A model generated the notes under the pieces. That model made no database searches, was not told the DNA's origin, and worked only from the letters and a program-made list of their open reading frames with translations. Position numbers and translations under genes: made by a program. From positions 1 to 64,000 of the forward strand of contig JAJXZJ010000044.1 in the NCBI GenBank assembly GCA_021780105.1: a stretch of DNA of 64,000 nucleotides, in the 5' to 3' direction. The DNA comes from a bacterium (GTDB lineage: Bacteria > Verrucomicrobiota > Verrucomicrobiia > Limisphaerales > J093). This document shows positions 49,685 through 58,855 of this stretch, one piece after another; positions within the stretch are counted from its first letter, which is position 1, and every line of letters starts with the position of its first letter.

Positions 49685-51586
49685 TCAGCGCGTGACAAAT
49701 CCGTGATACGTCAGCGCCTCGCCGCGCACGAACCGCCACAACTGCCGCGCCTGCACCTCCAGCATCCGGCGATATGCCATTTTGTAGCTGAACTCCGGAT
49801 GGCTGACTTCCGTGTCCAAACGCCGGAACCACGCTTCCCAAAACGGCCGGCGTCCCCGGTCGTTCAAAAAAGTTCCGTTCGCGCTGCGGATGAAATCTTC
49901 CGGGCCGAGTTCGCCGCGATTGATGAGGCTGATCGCCACGCTGTCGGCCACGAGCGGACGAAATTCCTCCATCAAATCCAGCGCCAGTGCCGGGCGGCCA
50001 TAGCGCGGCTGGTGCATGAAACCGAGAAACGGATCCAGCCCGACAGAATAGCAAACGCCCGTCAGTTCCTTTGCCAGCATGGAATAACCGAGTGACAGCA
50101 GCGCGTTCACCGGATCGCGCGGCGGACGGCGATTGCGCCCGCGCCAGTCAAATTTCCAGTCATCACGCTGTTTCAGCATCGTCTCGAACTGCTCGAAATA
50201 GATCGCCGCCGCGCTGCCTTCAATGCCCAGCAACGCCGTCAGGTCACGCGCCGATTCCGTGGCATCGCGGAAGCCAGCCATCAAGCTCGTCACTCGGTCC
50301 GGCACGTCGCCGTTGCGCATGAGCATCACGCGCTGATTGTGGATTTTGGCGCGGATGATTTCCCGCGCCAGTTGCAGCCGCACGCCCGGCAATTCAAACA
50401 GCCGATACTGTCCGCGCCGCGCGTCCACGCCGCTGGCCGGCAAACCGCCCAACATTCCGAGAAACCGGCCCGCCGGCGAAAAATAGGAAACGTCAATGCC
50501 CAGTTCCAGGCACGTCGAGACCGCCTGCGCCGTCATCTGCACCGCGCCGTAACAATAAATCGCCCGCACCTGCTGGCCGGGCAATTTGCGCACCTCCTCG
50601 CCCTTGACGCTGACGATCAATTCATCTCCACGCTGGCCAATCATCGCGCCGGGCGTTTGCACCACCAGCACCTCGCCGTCGTCGCCTTCCGGACGCGGCG
50701 GCTGCAATGTGATGGGAGCGTGCGCGTCCCGCGTGCCCGTCGCTGCGTCGCGCGGCGATGATTCGTTGTCCCTTATTTCGTCCGGCGCGACGCCGGACGA
50801 GGCAGGTCGGAGGCCCGCGCTCCCCGATTCCGCTGCAAAATCCAATGCCGCCATGATTTGATCGCGCACCGCATCGTCGGATTTTGCGATGAAACCAAAT
50901 TCCTGCTGCGCGTCGTTGTCCGCCGGCTTGCGGCGCTTCGCCCACCAAAGCGATTCGTTGGGCAGACAAATCGGATACGCGGAGCAATACAGGCAGCGCG
51001 CGTCATTCTTCAACGGCGGCGGGCAGCTTCCGCTGCGGGCAACTTGCTTCGCATCCGCAATTGCCGTTCTGACCTTGTTGAAAAGTTCCTCGGTGAATTC
51101 CACCGGCACGCGCCGCTTGTCTGCCGCGTAATAAATTGCACCGCGCACGGCGTTGACGCCGTGTTCGCGCAACAGCAGGGCGTGCGCAGCCACCTGCAAG
51201 GCGTCCGGTTCCTTGGCCACGCGCTCGCCTTCGCTGTCGCGCCGGGCCGAGCCGCGTTTGTAGTCAATGATCTCCGCGCCGTCCGGCCCGCCCTCGACAA
51301 TATCCACCACGCCGATGAGGCCGAGCGCTTCGCTTTCCAGGCGCAAGCTGCGGAGCTTCGCGCCTTCCGGCAGACCGAGTTCCTTGGGGTCATCCAGTTT
51401 GGACGGCGCGTCCACGTTGCGATGCACATGACTGCCGGCCACCGTGTCCGCGTTTTCCTGAAAAATATTTTCAACCCACTGGAAATAAAACAGGCGCGGG
51501 CAATAGATGAAATTGTGCAAGTTGCGCACGCCCATGTGCGGCTGGGCTTCCAACGAACCATCGGTGCGCAACGTGGATTCGCTCAT
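49685..51586 (-). CDS. cas4-cas1: Cas4-Cas1 fusion protein
   Basis: A 633-residue fusion. The Cas4 part (residues 18-208) has the iron-sulfur cysteines C29 (FIYCPRLFYF), C198, C201 and C207, and RecB-nuclease elements D95 and D108-K110 (IIDYKRG). The Cas1 part (about 305-633) has E507 (SMLAKELTG), H525 (GFMHQPRYGRP) and the acidic DLMEEFRP block, so its integrase metal site is complete. The linker (250-300) contains a palindrome-derived insertion. Cas4-Cas1 fusions are known in type V-B loci, where they select and process new spacers. The ATG overlaps the effector's stop. Confidence 0.95.
   Translation of the reverse strand: MSESTLRTDGSLEAQPHMGVRNLHNFIYCPRLFYFQWVENIFQENADTVAGSHVHRNVDAPSKLDDPKELGLPEGAKLRSLRLESEALGLIGVVDIVEGGPDGAEIIDYKRGSARRDSEGERVAKEPDALQVAAHALLLREHGVNAVRGAIYYAADKRRVPVEFTEELFNKVRTAIADAKQVARSGSCPPPLKNDARCLYCSAYPICLPNESLWWAKRRKPADNDAQQEFGFIAKSDDAVRDQIMAALDFAAESGSAGLRPASSGVAPDEIRDNESSPRDAATGTRDAHAPITLQPPRPEGDDGEVLVVQTPGAMIGQRGDELIVSVKGEEVRKLPGQQVRAIYCYGAVQMTAQAVSTCLELGIDVSYFSPAGRFLGMLGGLPASGVDARRGQYRLFELPGVRLQLAREIIRAKIHNQRVMLMRNGDVPDRVTSLMAGFRDATESARDLTALLGIEGSAAAIYFEQFETMLKQRDDWKFDWRGRNRRPPRDPVNALLSLGYSMLAKELTGVCYSVGLDPFLGFMHQPRYGRPALALDLMEEFRPLVADSVAISLINRGELGPEDFIRSANGTFLNDRGRRPFWEAWFRRLDTEVSHPEFSYKMAYRRMLEVQARQLWRFVRGEALTYHGFVTR
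50779..50799. repeat. Short palindrome inside the Cas4-Cas1 linker
   Basis: A 9-bp perfect inverted repeat with a three-base loop (CGTCCGGCG, CGA, CGCCGGACG). It is in frame in the linker between the Cas4 and Cas1 domains and encodes part of the sequence SSGVAPDE. It looks like a REP-type element that was tolerated at a flexible position. Confidence 0.55.
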
Positions 51587-54500
51587 GAGTTAGGCGTTTC
51601 TCCGCGTCTCCTTCGCCATTCGCTGACCTTGGCGGTGTTAATCTCCTCAATCCTTTTGCGGCAAGCGGTGGTCACGAGTGACCAAAAGAGTTTCCACTTC
51701 GCAACACGGAACTCAGCCCGACTTCTTGGCTGTGGTTTGGCAGTGAAAACCTCTTCTGCTGTCGGCAACTCAAGAAACAGGCCGCCGACTGGCCCCGGAA
51801 CAAACAGGTAAGGCTTCGCGGCAGATTCATTTTCGTCCTCGTCAGCATCCGCTTCTTCTGCGTCCTCCGATTTCTGCTCCCTGGGTGGCACTGTCGGCTT
51901 TGCGATTCTGGCAGGATCGTCATTTGGCTTTGCCGCCAGCGTTCCACGCCAATTGGCGATACGCAGATTGCCATCCTCATCGGTTTCAGTTCGCAGCACG
52001 GGAAAGAAATGCCACAAGTCTGGATGAGCCACCGCGCGGAAGCCGATATTGCGTGATGCATTGATGTCCGCGTTGACGGGCTGCTCTCCGTTGACTGCAA
52101 GGAAGAGTGGCCCGCCTTCCAGTTCGATGAGCAAGCTGCCATCGCAACCACCCTGGAAATACTCAATCGCTTTCGTGATCTGCGTCGCGCGCTCGGTTGG
52201 CTTGCCCTTGGCCTTCTCGTCTTTCCAGCGTCGCCACGGCTGCTCTTTCTCGAAGCCAGTGCGCACTTCCGCCACGCGCACACCCGGAACGTGCGTCTTA
52301 GAGCAATAGCGCGATGAGTAGCGCGCATTCACGGCAACAATCTCGACGCCGAAAACCTGCGCCATGTCCTTCAGCTTTTTGATGATTGCCCGATGCGACC
52401 AGTCCATCAACCGACGGTTCTCAAACCACGAGCGGTCAAGGCTGGCGCGATAACTCGACAAATCCTCGACGACGATCATGGCGCATTGCGGAACGAGGGG
52501 ATTGTCGCCTGCCACGGCCAACTCTTTTGCCTTGGCTGGCTTCAGTTCCCGTCGCTGATACTGCCCGTGAACGTCGCGTTCGCTTTTTAGTTGCCACTTG
52601 CGAAGGCCGTCAATCGTCACATCTGCCGGATTCTGCAACTCAAGTCCGAGCGCTTCGGCGAGAATCAACGCCGCCGTTTGCTCCACGCGTTGGTCCCGAA
52701 GTTGATCAATCTTTTCCAGCAGATCATCGCAAGGCTTCGGTCCTTCTCCGCGCTTGCGCATTGGCGGCGGCTCAACGCCCGGTTCTCCCGGAATCCGGCC
52801 ACGGTTGAATCGTTCCTCATGCCAGGCGAGGCTGGCGCAACAACGACTGAACCTCTGGAGGAGTTTGATGCGCGTCATGTTCAAACCGCCCTGGCCGATG
52901 ATTTTTCCCTTTCGCGGTTCTTTCGGAGTCACACGCACGAGTTTCGATGGAATGGGTTTGCCTGATGAATCGATTCGGTGACTCTGCCAATGCCACGCTT
53001 TATCACGCAGAGGCCAGGCGTAATCGGCAACCTGAGCCAACAGGCCGCTGCCAACGGAATCGCTAAGTTGACCGAGCAGCCATTTGAGTTGCTCGTGAAC
53101 TGCATCGGCCAGTTTCTTCCATCGCCAGCCGGTGCCTTGCTTGATCGCTTGCTCCAGCTTGCGCTCGTGGCCGCGGCGCTTATCCCTTTTGCGATCCTTC
53201 TTGGTCTTGAGCAGTTCGCTCACGCTGGCCCATGTTTGGTCATCGGCCAAGGCTTCGCGCAATGCGGTGTTCCAGCCAACGTCTTCCACTTCCGCGCCGT
53301 CGGGGTGAAGCTCTTTTGCGGCAAGCGACTCCACGACCGCTCGCTTGTGACCATCGTTTTGGATTTCTTGGCGGGGCAATGTGCATTCGCCTGTCTTTGG
53401 ATCCCGCTCTTTCTCGCCTTCCAACCGCCAGCGCAGTGTGAACAGAAATCCGATCCGGCTCAGTCGCCGCTCCAAACGCATCACGAGATGGTCTGCGAGC
53501 GCGGGAACGAAACGGCGGGCATCGGTGCCTTCTTCCGGCAGTGGAGTCCGCGTGGTGTGTGGAAAAAGCCGCTCGGCCAATCCGTCTGTTCCAAAAACCG
53601 CCAGGATTTCCTCCGGCGAAGCCAGGCGACCGCGACTGCCGTAAAGCTCACGTCCAAATCGCCAGCCTTGTTTCTCTGTAGTTGGATCAGGCCACTGGCT
53701 TTCAACGTCAGTATGAACGAAGCCGTGTAGCACCACCTGCGGCGGAACGTCCTGCAGGGTAAACCGGCTGTCTTGTTTAGAGTGGTCACCATGATTCGGA
53801 CGGTGCCAAACTTTCGCGTCCTCGCCTTGCAACCGAAAGGTGCCTTCGTCGTAAAAGTGGCACCAGATGTCCGGCGAACCAGACGAGATCAAGTGGGCGG
53901 TGACTGGAATTGCTCCGTTGGCTTCGCGTATCCACGCGCGGCTCCACCCTCCGGCGAAACGAACCCCCAAATCCACGAACAGCGCGTGAAATCCTTTCTG
54001 TTTGAATGCTTCGGTGTTGCACCAAAGCTCCGTGACGGCGGGCAGGCTGCGCCCACCGCTCTCGCTTTCATCCTCATCATCGCCCTCGGCTGCGTTTGCT
54101 TCGCCAGTCTCTTTCTGCTTCTTGATCGCTTCGCGTTCAGACTCCAAATCCACCGGCCATCTCAGGTAAGCAGCGACTTTCGTTTCACCCTGCTTGGTCA
54201 AACGGTAAGGCTTTTCGCCCGGCACGCGTGGTTCCACTTGAAATGCCTTCAAGTCCTCGGCGTCAACTTCCACCGCGAACATGAAGTGGAATGCGCCATC
54301 CGGGTGTTTCGGCGCAAGCAGCGAGACATTCTTGTTGAAGCAATCCTTGGCCTGCCGCAGCGCGTCGCCCAATGCCATTTCCAGACAGCGCCGGTTCTGC
54401 ATTCGGTGGTGAAATTGTCGTGGGTCATTCGCCAGCGCCTGCGTCACCGGCTTTGAGATTTTGACTTGTTCGTAAAGCCGCGCAGCCCCATTGACCAAGC

Positions 54501-57318
54501 GATTCAAGCCATTGCTCAAGACTGCCCTCATGCGCTGCTGTGCTTTCTGCTCGTCTTCTTTTGCCTTCTTCTTGGTAAGTTTTTGGGTTTTCAACGATTC
54601 CTTAACTTCAATCAACCTCCTACGACATTTTGTTAGTTCTGTGCGCTCCTCGTCAGGCATCTGACGAAAGATATGTGATGCAACGTTCAGTTGCGCGGCA
54701 TCTATCTTGCCGCCATCGCGGTCACTTTTCTTGACCTTCTGCAATTGGGACAACTCGCCCAGGCTTTTTTGAAGCTCCGCCAGAACGCCATTCACAGCCA
54801 AGGCTGCTGGAAGCCGATCCAGCAAGGACACCAACGGCTCAACTTCGACTTCTCTGGGCTGAACAATGGGACCGGCGAGCGGCGGCGGGAGTGATTCTCC
54901 AACCGACAACTTTGGTGGCGACCAAAAGGATTCCCATGAAGTTCCATCCGGCAACACGATGCGGTCACGTTTCAACCGCCGGAAAGAGAGCGTCAACGGG
55001 AACTCAGGTTGCTTGTTGGTTTCGACAATCCGCACACCTACGCCGTCCGGCGCAGGAGCGAAGAGTTTGATTTCGGGCTGAGTGCAGATGTCGCACTTGA
55101 AATCGAAAGGCCGAAAACTCAACTCGCGTTTGCCGGTGTGTTCCTCGCCGGGCCAAGTGAAGTTGATGGCCTCGGGCTTCCAGTTTTGCTCCTTGTCAGC
55201 AATGGCCTGCAAGTCCTCTAGCTTCCCGGTGTAGCGCGCGTAGTGGGCGACGAAGTCCGGCGCGTGCCATTCCCGAGTTTGCTCACCGTCGAGCCAAAGA
55301 ACGTGATTGTCCGTGTCGCACAGCGCCTTGAAGACATCATCGGCTCCGAAGCCGCCGCCGACTTTTGAACGTATCTTCTCAATGCAGCGATGAAGATTCT
55401 GCTCCAAATGATCTTCGAGCCGCTCTTCCAAGCCGTTAGAAATCACTCCGCGCTTTTTCAATCGCTCGATTAGCTTCACGTGTTTGCGATTGGCCTTGAG
55501 CAATTCAGGGCGCAAATAAACCCATCCGCCGATTGTGTTGAACCGAAGCCCATAGCCTGACGCACCCGAACCGCGACCTTGTCCCAAGGTCTGAAGCAAT
55601 TGTTCCATCTTTTCTTTTCGCGAGTCGCCTTCCATCCCAAACACAGCGTAACGAGGCTTGGCTGGTTTCTGCGGTTCCGAAGCCACGTCCGCGTCCTTGC
55701 GCTTCTTCGGTTTCGGCTGCTTGTCGCTCTTGCGCCCCTTGCCCGTGAAGCATCCGATGAAGTCGCGAAGTCCGTTCACCTTCTTCTGCCGTTCATGCGT
55801 GTGGGTGGCGTATTTGAAGAACTCCTCCGCGGCGCGCTTGAAGGCAGGCGTGTCGAAATCATCCCAAACAACCTGATCTTCGGGATGGAGCGGAGTCATC
55901 TCGTCCTTCGCCAGCGAGTTGGTGAAGTAGGGAAACAACGGTTCGTCTTTGCCGATGGTCTGGTAAGGGAGAGTCGCGCTTGCCACTTTGGGCGGCTCGC
56001 GATCGATGGCGTATGCGAGGACATCGGTCGCTGCCAGCGGACAAAGGTTTTGATGCTCTTTGGAGCCAGCAAGCCAGAGCAATCGGAAGAACACTTGAAA
56101 GTCTTCTCCTTGGTTCTTCTTGCTCCCCTCCTGAACTCGACGAAGGTGGCAATCCAAAGGTGAAACCTTGGCGAGTTCAGTTTGAATTGTTGCGAGGTGA
56201 GGGCGAAGGCGGTCTGCCCCAAGCCCCTCACGAAAAACACGGCGATAGCTTTCTAGGGTTGATTCGCGCGCTTCGTCCAGACTCGCGCGAACCTTGATAA
56301 TTATCCGTCGGCGCAATGCCACATCAGTTTCTTCCGGCATTCGTTCAGCAGATCTCATCTCGGCGTCCAGCCGCCTCTTGAACTCTTGACCGTATTCTTT
56401 GGCGTTCTCCTTGGCTCTGCGGTGTGCGGCGTTCACAACTTCTCTGGTAGCCGCGTCAATGAGCGCTGCATCGCCCAGCAGCGTCTCGCGTGCTGCTGTG
56501 AGCGCCTGTTCCGCTGTATCGCGCGCCGACTTGTTCCCCTTCGGGACATTCTCCCGTTCACTCTTGCGGCGGAGCCAGTGTTGCCCGGATGGCGACTCGT
56601 CAATGATTCGCCGGATTGTCGAATGCAGGACCTTGTAAACGCCGGTCCCAGGCAAATTGTTGTCTCCGGCTGGCGAGCAAAGCTTCCCCGTCATTACACC
56701 CGCTGCCGTCTTCATGGACTTCAACTTGAGTTTCGCGCCCTTGGCCTCCACGCATCCCGGCAGCACGTAGCGCAGAAAAGTCTCACGGAGCTTTTGGTCA
56801 ACCGGTGGTTGAGGGCGCGGCTTTACTTTTGGTGTCGCGCCCGCGGCTCGCTCCTCGCCTTGGTAGCGAAACGCATTCTTGACGACCTCCTCCACTGTCT
56901 TCGCCTCTCTTTTATCTTCACGGAATGCAGCATGGCGATAGCGCGGTTGGTTCAAGCGTCCGAGCACGCTGGTTGCTCCAACGCATCGTTCCTTCCAGAG
57001 CGGATTGATGGCCCTGCCGACAAACTCCTTCTTCCGCGCCGCCCATTGCGCATCGTCGAGTTTGCCCTTCAAGCTCCGCTTCACTTCCTCGATCTCCAGC
57101 AATTCCTCCGTCCACATGGTATCCTTCACCATGCCCGCCAGCATCAGGGTGTAGTAGCAAACCGCGTCCTGAAACATCGCGTTCGTCAGTTTCAGAGCGC
57201 CGGTCGTATGGGCATCAATCAGTGATTCCTTGCTGGTCCCGTTCTTGCGTCGTTGCCGGACTTCAGCAGAAACCGTTTCTTCAATCAACATTTCATAACT
57301 TCGGTGGATTTTGCTCAT
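51583..57318 (-). CDS. cas12b: Giant Cas12b-like type V-B CRISPR effector
   Basis: The 1911-residue protein has the three RuvC motifs in order: RuvC-I FVDLGVR (D1116), RuvC-II VVEDLSSYR (E1618) followed by ENRRLMDWSHRAI, and RuvC-III VNADINASRN (D1751). The RuvC-II region and YSSRYCSKTHVPGVR follow the Cas12b pattern (ELSEYQ, NQLMQWSHR and FSSRFDARTGAPGIR in the A. acidoterrestris protein). The N-terminal 1100 residues, presumably recognition and wedge domains, are about twice normal size, with Lys-rich (525-555), acidic (1068-1092) and acidic C-terminal (1815-1832) insertions. It should cut DNA guided by crRNA and tracrRNA. No frameshift or stop is seen. Confidence 0.9.
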   Translation of the reverse strand: MSKIHRSYEMLIEETVSAEVRQRRKNGTSKESLIDAHTTGALKLTNAMFQDAVCYYTLMLAGMVKDTMWTEELLEIEEVKRSLKGKLDDAQWAARKKEFVGRAINPLWKERCVGATSVLGRLNQPRYRHAAFREDKREAKTVEEVVKNAFRYQGEERAAGATPKVKPRPQPPVDQKLRETFLRYVLPGCVEAKGAKLKLKSMKTAAGVMTGKLCSPAGDNNLPGTGVYKVLHSTIRRIIDESPSGQHWLRRKSERENVPKGNKSARDTAEQALTAARETLLGDAALIDAATREVVNAAHRRAKENAKEYGQEFKRRLDAEMRSAERMPEETDVALRRRIIIKVRASLDEARESTLESYRRVFREGLGADRLRPHLATIQTELAKVSPLDCHLRRVQEGSKKNQGEDFQVFFRLLWLAGSKEHQNLCPLAATDVLAYAIDREPPKVASATLPYQTIGKDEPLFPYFTNSLAKDEMTPLHPEDQVVWDDFDTPAFKRAAEEFFKYATHTHERQKKVNGLRDFIGCFTGKGRKSDKQPKPKKRKDADVASEPQKPAKPRYAVFGMEGDSRKEKMEQLLQTLGQGRGSGASGYGLRFNTIGGWVYLRPELLKANRKHVKLIERLKKRGVISNGLEERLEDHLEQNLHRCIEKIRSKVGGGFGADDVFKALCDTDNHVLWLDGEQTREWHAPDFVAHYARYTGKLEDLQAIADKEQNWKPEAINFTWPGEEHTGKRELSFRPFDFKCDICTQPEIKLFAPAPDGVGVRIVETNKQPEFPLTLSFRRLKRDRIVLPDGTSWESFWSPPKLSVGESLPPPLAGPIVQPREVEVEPLVSLLDRLPAALAVNGVLAELQKSLGELSQLQKVKKSDRDGGKIDAAQLNVASHIFRQMPDEERTELTKCRRRLIEVKESLKTQKLTKKKAKEDEQKAQQRMRAVLSNGLNRLVNGAARLYEQVKISKPVTQALANDPRQFHHRMQNRRCLEMALGDALRQAKDCFNKNVSLLAPKHPDGAFHFMFAVEVDAEDLKAFQVEPRVPGEKPYRLTKQGETKVAAYLRWPVDLESEREAIKKQKETGEANAAEGDDEDESESGGRSLPAVTELWCNTEAFKQKGFHALFVDLGVRFAGGWSRAWIREANGAIPVTAHLISSGSPDIWCHFYDEGTFRLQGEDAKVWHRPNHGDHSKQDSRFTLQDVPPQVVLHGFVHTDVESQWPDPTTEKQGWRFGRELYGSRGRLASPEEILAVFGTDGLAERLFPHTTRTPLPEEGTDARRFVPALADHLVMRLERRLSRIGFLFTLRWRLEGEKERDPKTGECTLPRQEIQNDGHKRAVVESLAAKELHPDGAEVEDVGWNTALREALADDQTWASVSELLKTKKDRKRDKRRGHERKLEQAIKQGTGWRWKKLADAVHEQLKWLLGQLSDSVGSGLLAQVADYAWPLRDKAWHWQSHRIDSSGKPIPSKLVRVTPKEPRKGKIIGQGGLNMTRIKLLQRFSRCCASLAWHEERFNRGRIPGEPGVEPPPMRKRGEGPKPCDDLLEKIDQLRDQRVEQTAALILAEALGLELQNPADVTIDGLRKWQLKSERDVHGQYQRRELKPAKAKELAVAGDNPLVPQCAMIVVEDLSSYRASLDRSWFENRRLMDWSHRAIIKKLKDMAQVFGVEIVAVNARYSSRYCSKTHVPGVRVAEVRTGFEKEQPWRRWKDEKAKGKPTERATQITKAIEYFQGGCDGSLLIELEGGPLFLAVNGEQPVNADINASRNIGFRAVAHPDLWHFFPVLRTETDEDGNLRIANWRGTLAAKPNDDPARIAKPTVPPREQKSEDAEEADADEDENESAAKPYLFVPGPVGGLFLELPTAEEVFTAKPQPRSRAEFRVAKWKLFWSLVTTACRKRIEEINTAKVSEWRRRRGETPNS

Positions 57319-57331
57319 GGGATTTTGGGAG

Positions 57332-57490
57332 TTAGAAATTCACCGCGTCCTGAAACAATTCATGGTGCCGCCACAGAAGCGCCTGCCATTTGTCGCGGGC
57401 GATTTTGGGATCGGGATCAAGCGGTTTCCAGTTGTCTTTGCCGTCAGGAATTTCCACGTTGCTGACGCGGCCTTGATAGATGCGATTCAT
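57332..57490 (-). pseudogene. 52-residue Cas12b N-terminus-like ORF
   Basis: It begins MNRIYQGRVSNVEIPDG and ends WRHHELFQDAVNF, then TAA. This closely resembles the first 50 residues I recall of Cas12b from the verrucomicrobium Opitutaceae TAV5 (NRIYQGRV and WQHHELFQAAINYY). The full effector, whose ATG lies 13 bases downstream, has its own equivalent start (MFQDAVCYYTLML) and shares the bases TTTCAGGACGCGGT. So this is either the stub of a lost second cas12b, cut at a codon that should be Tyr, or a short expressed leader protein. Confidence 0.7.
57447..57490 (-). repeat. 44-bp direct repeat, copy B
   Basis: It matches copy A (58112-58155) at 40 of 44 positions and encodes the MNRIYQGRVS start of the 52-residue ORF. 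The two copies bracket the ORF6N coding region, as after insertion or unequal recombination. Confidence 0.8.
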
Positions 57491-57507
57491 AAATTTTGCC
57501 CTGTGAG

Positions 57508-58155
57508 TCAATGGGCGATGGCATGAAAGCCAATTTCACGCCGGGGTTTGGACTTGCGGACTTTGTCTTCGGCGATAAGGCGCTTGATGGCGTCAAAGAC
57601 AACACGGAATTGCTCGTCGTATTTCTCTTCAAGGGTGTCAATCCGGCGGGCCAGGTCGCGATTCGAATCCATGAGGCGGCGCAATTGAACGAGGGTGCGC
57701 ATGATGGCGATGTTGACCTGGACGGCGCGGGTGGAGCGCAGGACGCTGGAAAGCATGGCGACGCCCTGCTCGGTAAAGGCGTAGGGGAGATATTTCCGAT
57801 GCCGACCGCGTCCGGGTTTTAAGATCACAATCTGTGATCTTAAAGCGGAACTCGTCACAGTTTGTGATGAGTCGTCAGGGGACGGAGCGTTTAAGATGCC
57901 AGTTTGGCATCTTAAAGCAACAGCTTCTTCCCGGCTAATCTGAAACATGAAATCCTGGGGGAATCGTTCAATGTTGCGCTTCACCGCCTGATTGAGCGCC
58001 CCAGTTTCAACTCCATACAGCGCGGCGAGATCGAAGTCCAGAATCACCTTTTCATGGCGAATCCATTGAACTCTTGGCGCAATGGCCGATGGGGAAAGGG
58101 CACGTGTGTTTGGAATTTCGACCTTGCTGACGCGGCCTTGGTAGATGCGGTTCAT
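57508..58155 (-). CDS. ORF6N-domain protein with a Cas12b-like N-terminal stub
   Basis: Residues from about 28 (RVQWIRHEKVILDFDLAALYG) to 195 form an ORF6N domain: LDFDLAALYGVETGALNQAVKRN, FPQDFMFQIS and YLPYAFTEQGVAMLSSVL are family blocks. ORF6N proteins are putative DNA-binding proteins common in phages and integrated elements. The first 15 residues (MNRIYQGRVSKVEIP) instead copy the start of a Cas12b-type gene. The ORF6N gene has therefore been joined to a cas12b start, and the native start is probably within residues 20-35. It is the most upstream gene of the cas-oriented set; a functional link is unknown. Confidence 0.9.
   Translation of the reverse strand: MNRIYQGRVSKVEIPNTRALSPSAIAPRVQWIRHEKVILDFDLAALYGVETGALNQAVKRNIERFPQDFMFQISREEAVALRCQTGILNAPSPDDSSQTVTSSALRSQIVILKPGRGRHRKYLPYAFTEQGVAMLSSVLRSTRAVQVNIAIMRTLVQLRRLMDSNRDLARRIDTLEEKYDEQFRVVFDAIKRLIAEDKVRKSKPRREIGFHAIAH
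58112..58155 (-). repeat. 44-bp direct repeat, copy A
   Basis: The partner of copy B at 57447-57490 (40 of 44 identical). It supplies the start codon and first 15 codons of the ORF6N reading frame. Confidence 0.8.
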
Positions 58156-58393
58156 GGCGGTTGGTATTGCTTTGTGTTCAGTTCATCCGACTTTGGCCTC
58201 GCTCACTTGCCTGCACCGCTTCGCTCCCTTCGCGTCCTGCGCGCGAAAGGAATGGGCGATGAGGGCATTGGCACCGTCGCCCGCGGCGATTTCATGACGG
58301 ATGAGGCACAATCCCACACCCGCCGCCCCCAGCGCCTCATCCAGCGATGTCCTCTCCACCCGATAACCTTAGTGGGGCGGCCAGCTCGATGAA

Positions 58394-58606
58394 TTATTCA
58401 CCTCCCGGCGGCGTGGCCGGCGCGGGCGGTGCCGGCGGCGGATTGTGGGTGCGGCCGTAGTCACCCACCGCGCTGGCGGTGTTGGCCGCCTTGGTGGTGA
58501 AGACTTTCGGGTCTTGTTGGAACCAGACGGGCTTGCGCTCGTCGCTTTGCCGGACGCCCAGGGAGGTTTGAAACATGACCAGACGGTTGCTGGATTCGTT
58601 TTTCAT
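58394..58606 (-). CDS. Possible small hypothetical protein
   Basis: A 70-residue frame starting MKNESSNRLVMFQTSLGV with a Pro/Ala-rich end (PPPAPPAPATPPGGE). The first 50 residues look protein-like (WFQQDPKVFTTKAANTASAVGDY), but no family is recognised. A longer start at 58777 is open but its extra residues look non-coding. Confidence 0.4.
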   Translation of the reverse strand: MKNESSNRLVMFQTSLGVRQSDERKPVWFQQDPKVFTTKAANTASAVGDYGRTHNPPPAPPAPATPPGGE

Positions 58607-58855
58607 GCGCAATGATAGATGTTTGGGCGAAACTCTAATTGACGGGCGGCCGCGCGAGCAAGCCCCAATCTGGAGGGGCGCAACCTGGCACTGCTGCCAC
58701 GCCACGCCGGAAAACGGAGCGCCAGTCGGCGGCCCCCTTGCAATGGGTTTGGTTTCGCGGAACGCGCCGTTTACCACCCGATCCCAAGCCGGCTTGAAGC
58801 CGGCGTTCAGGTGCGCCCCAATCCGGAGGTTAAGCGGAAACCGGCTTCAATCGGA
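58607..58855. other. Non-coding stretch with small palindromes
   Basis: No supportable gene. A palindrome (GCCGGCTT, G, AAGCCGGC at 58788-58804) recurs in partial form near 58840 (AAACCGGCTTCAA). Such short GC palindromes are dispersed repeats in many verrucomicrobial genomes. Confidence 0.4.

Noticed and set aside
54000-56300. Short open frames within the effector gene on the plus strand
   Set aside because: They are shadows. The 1911-residue minus-strand frame is continuous and carries ordered RuvC motifs.
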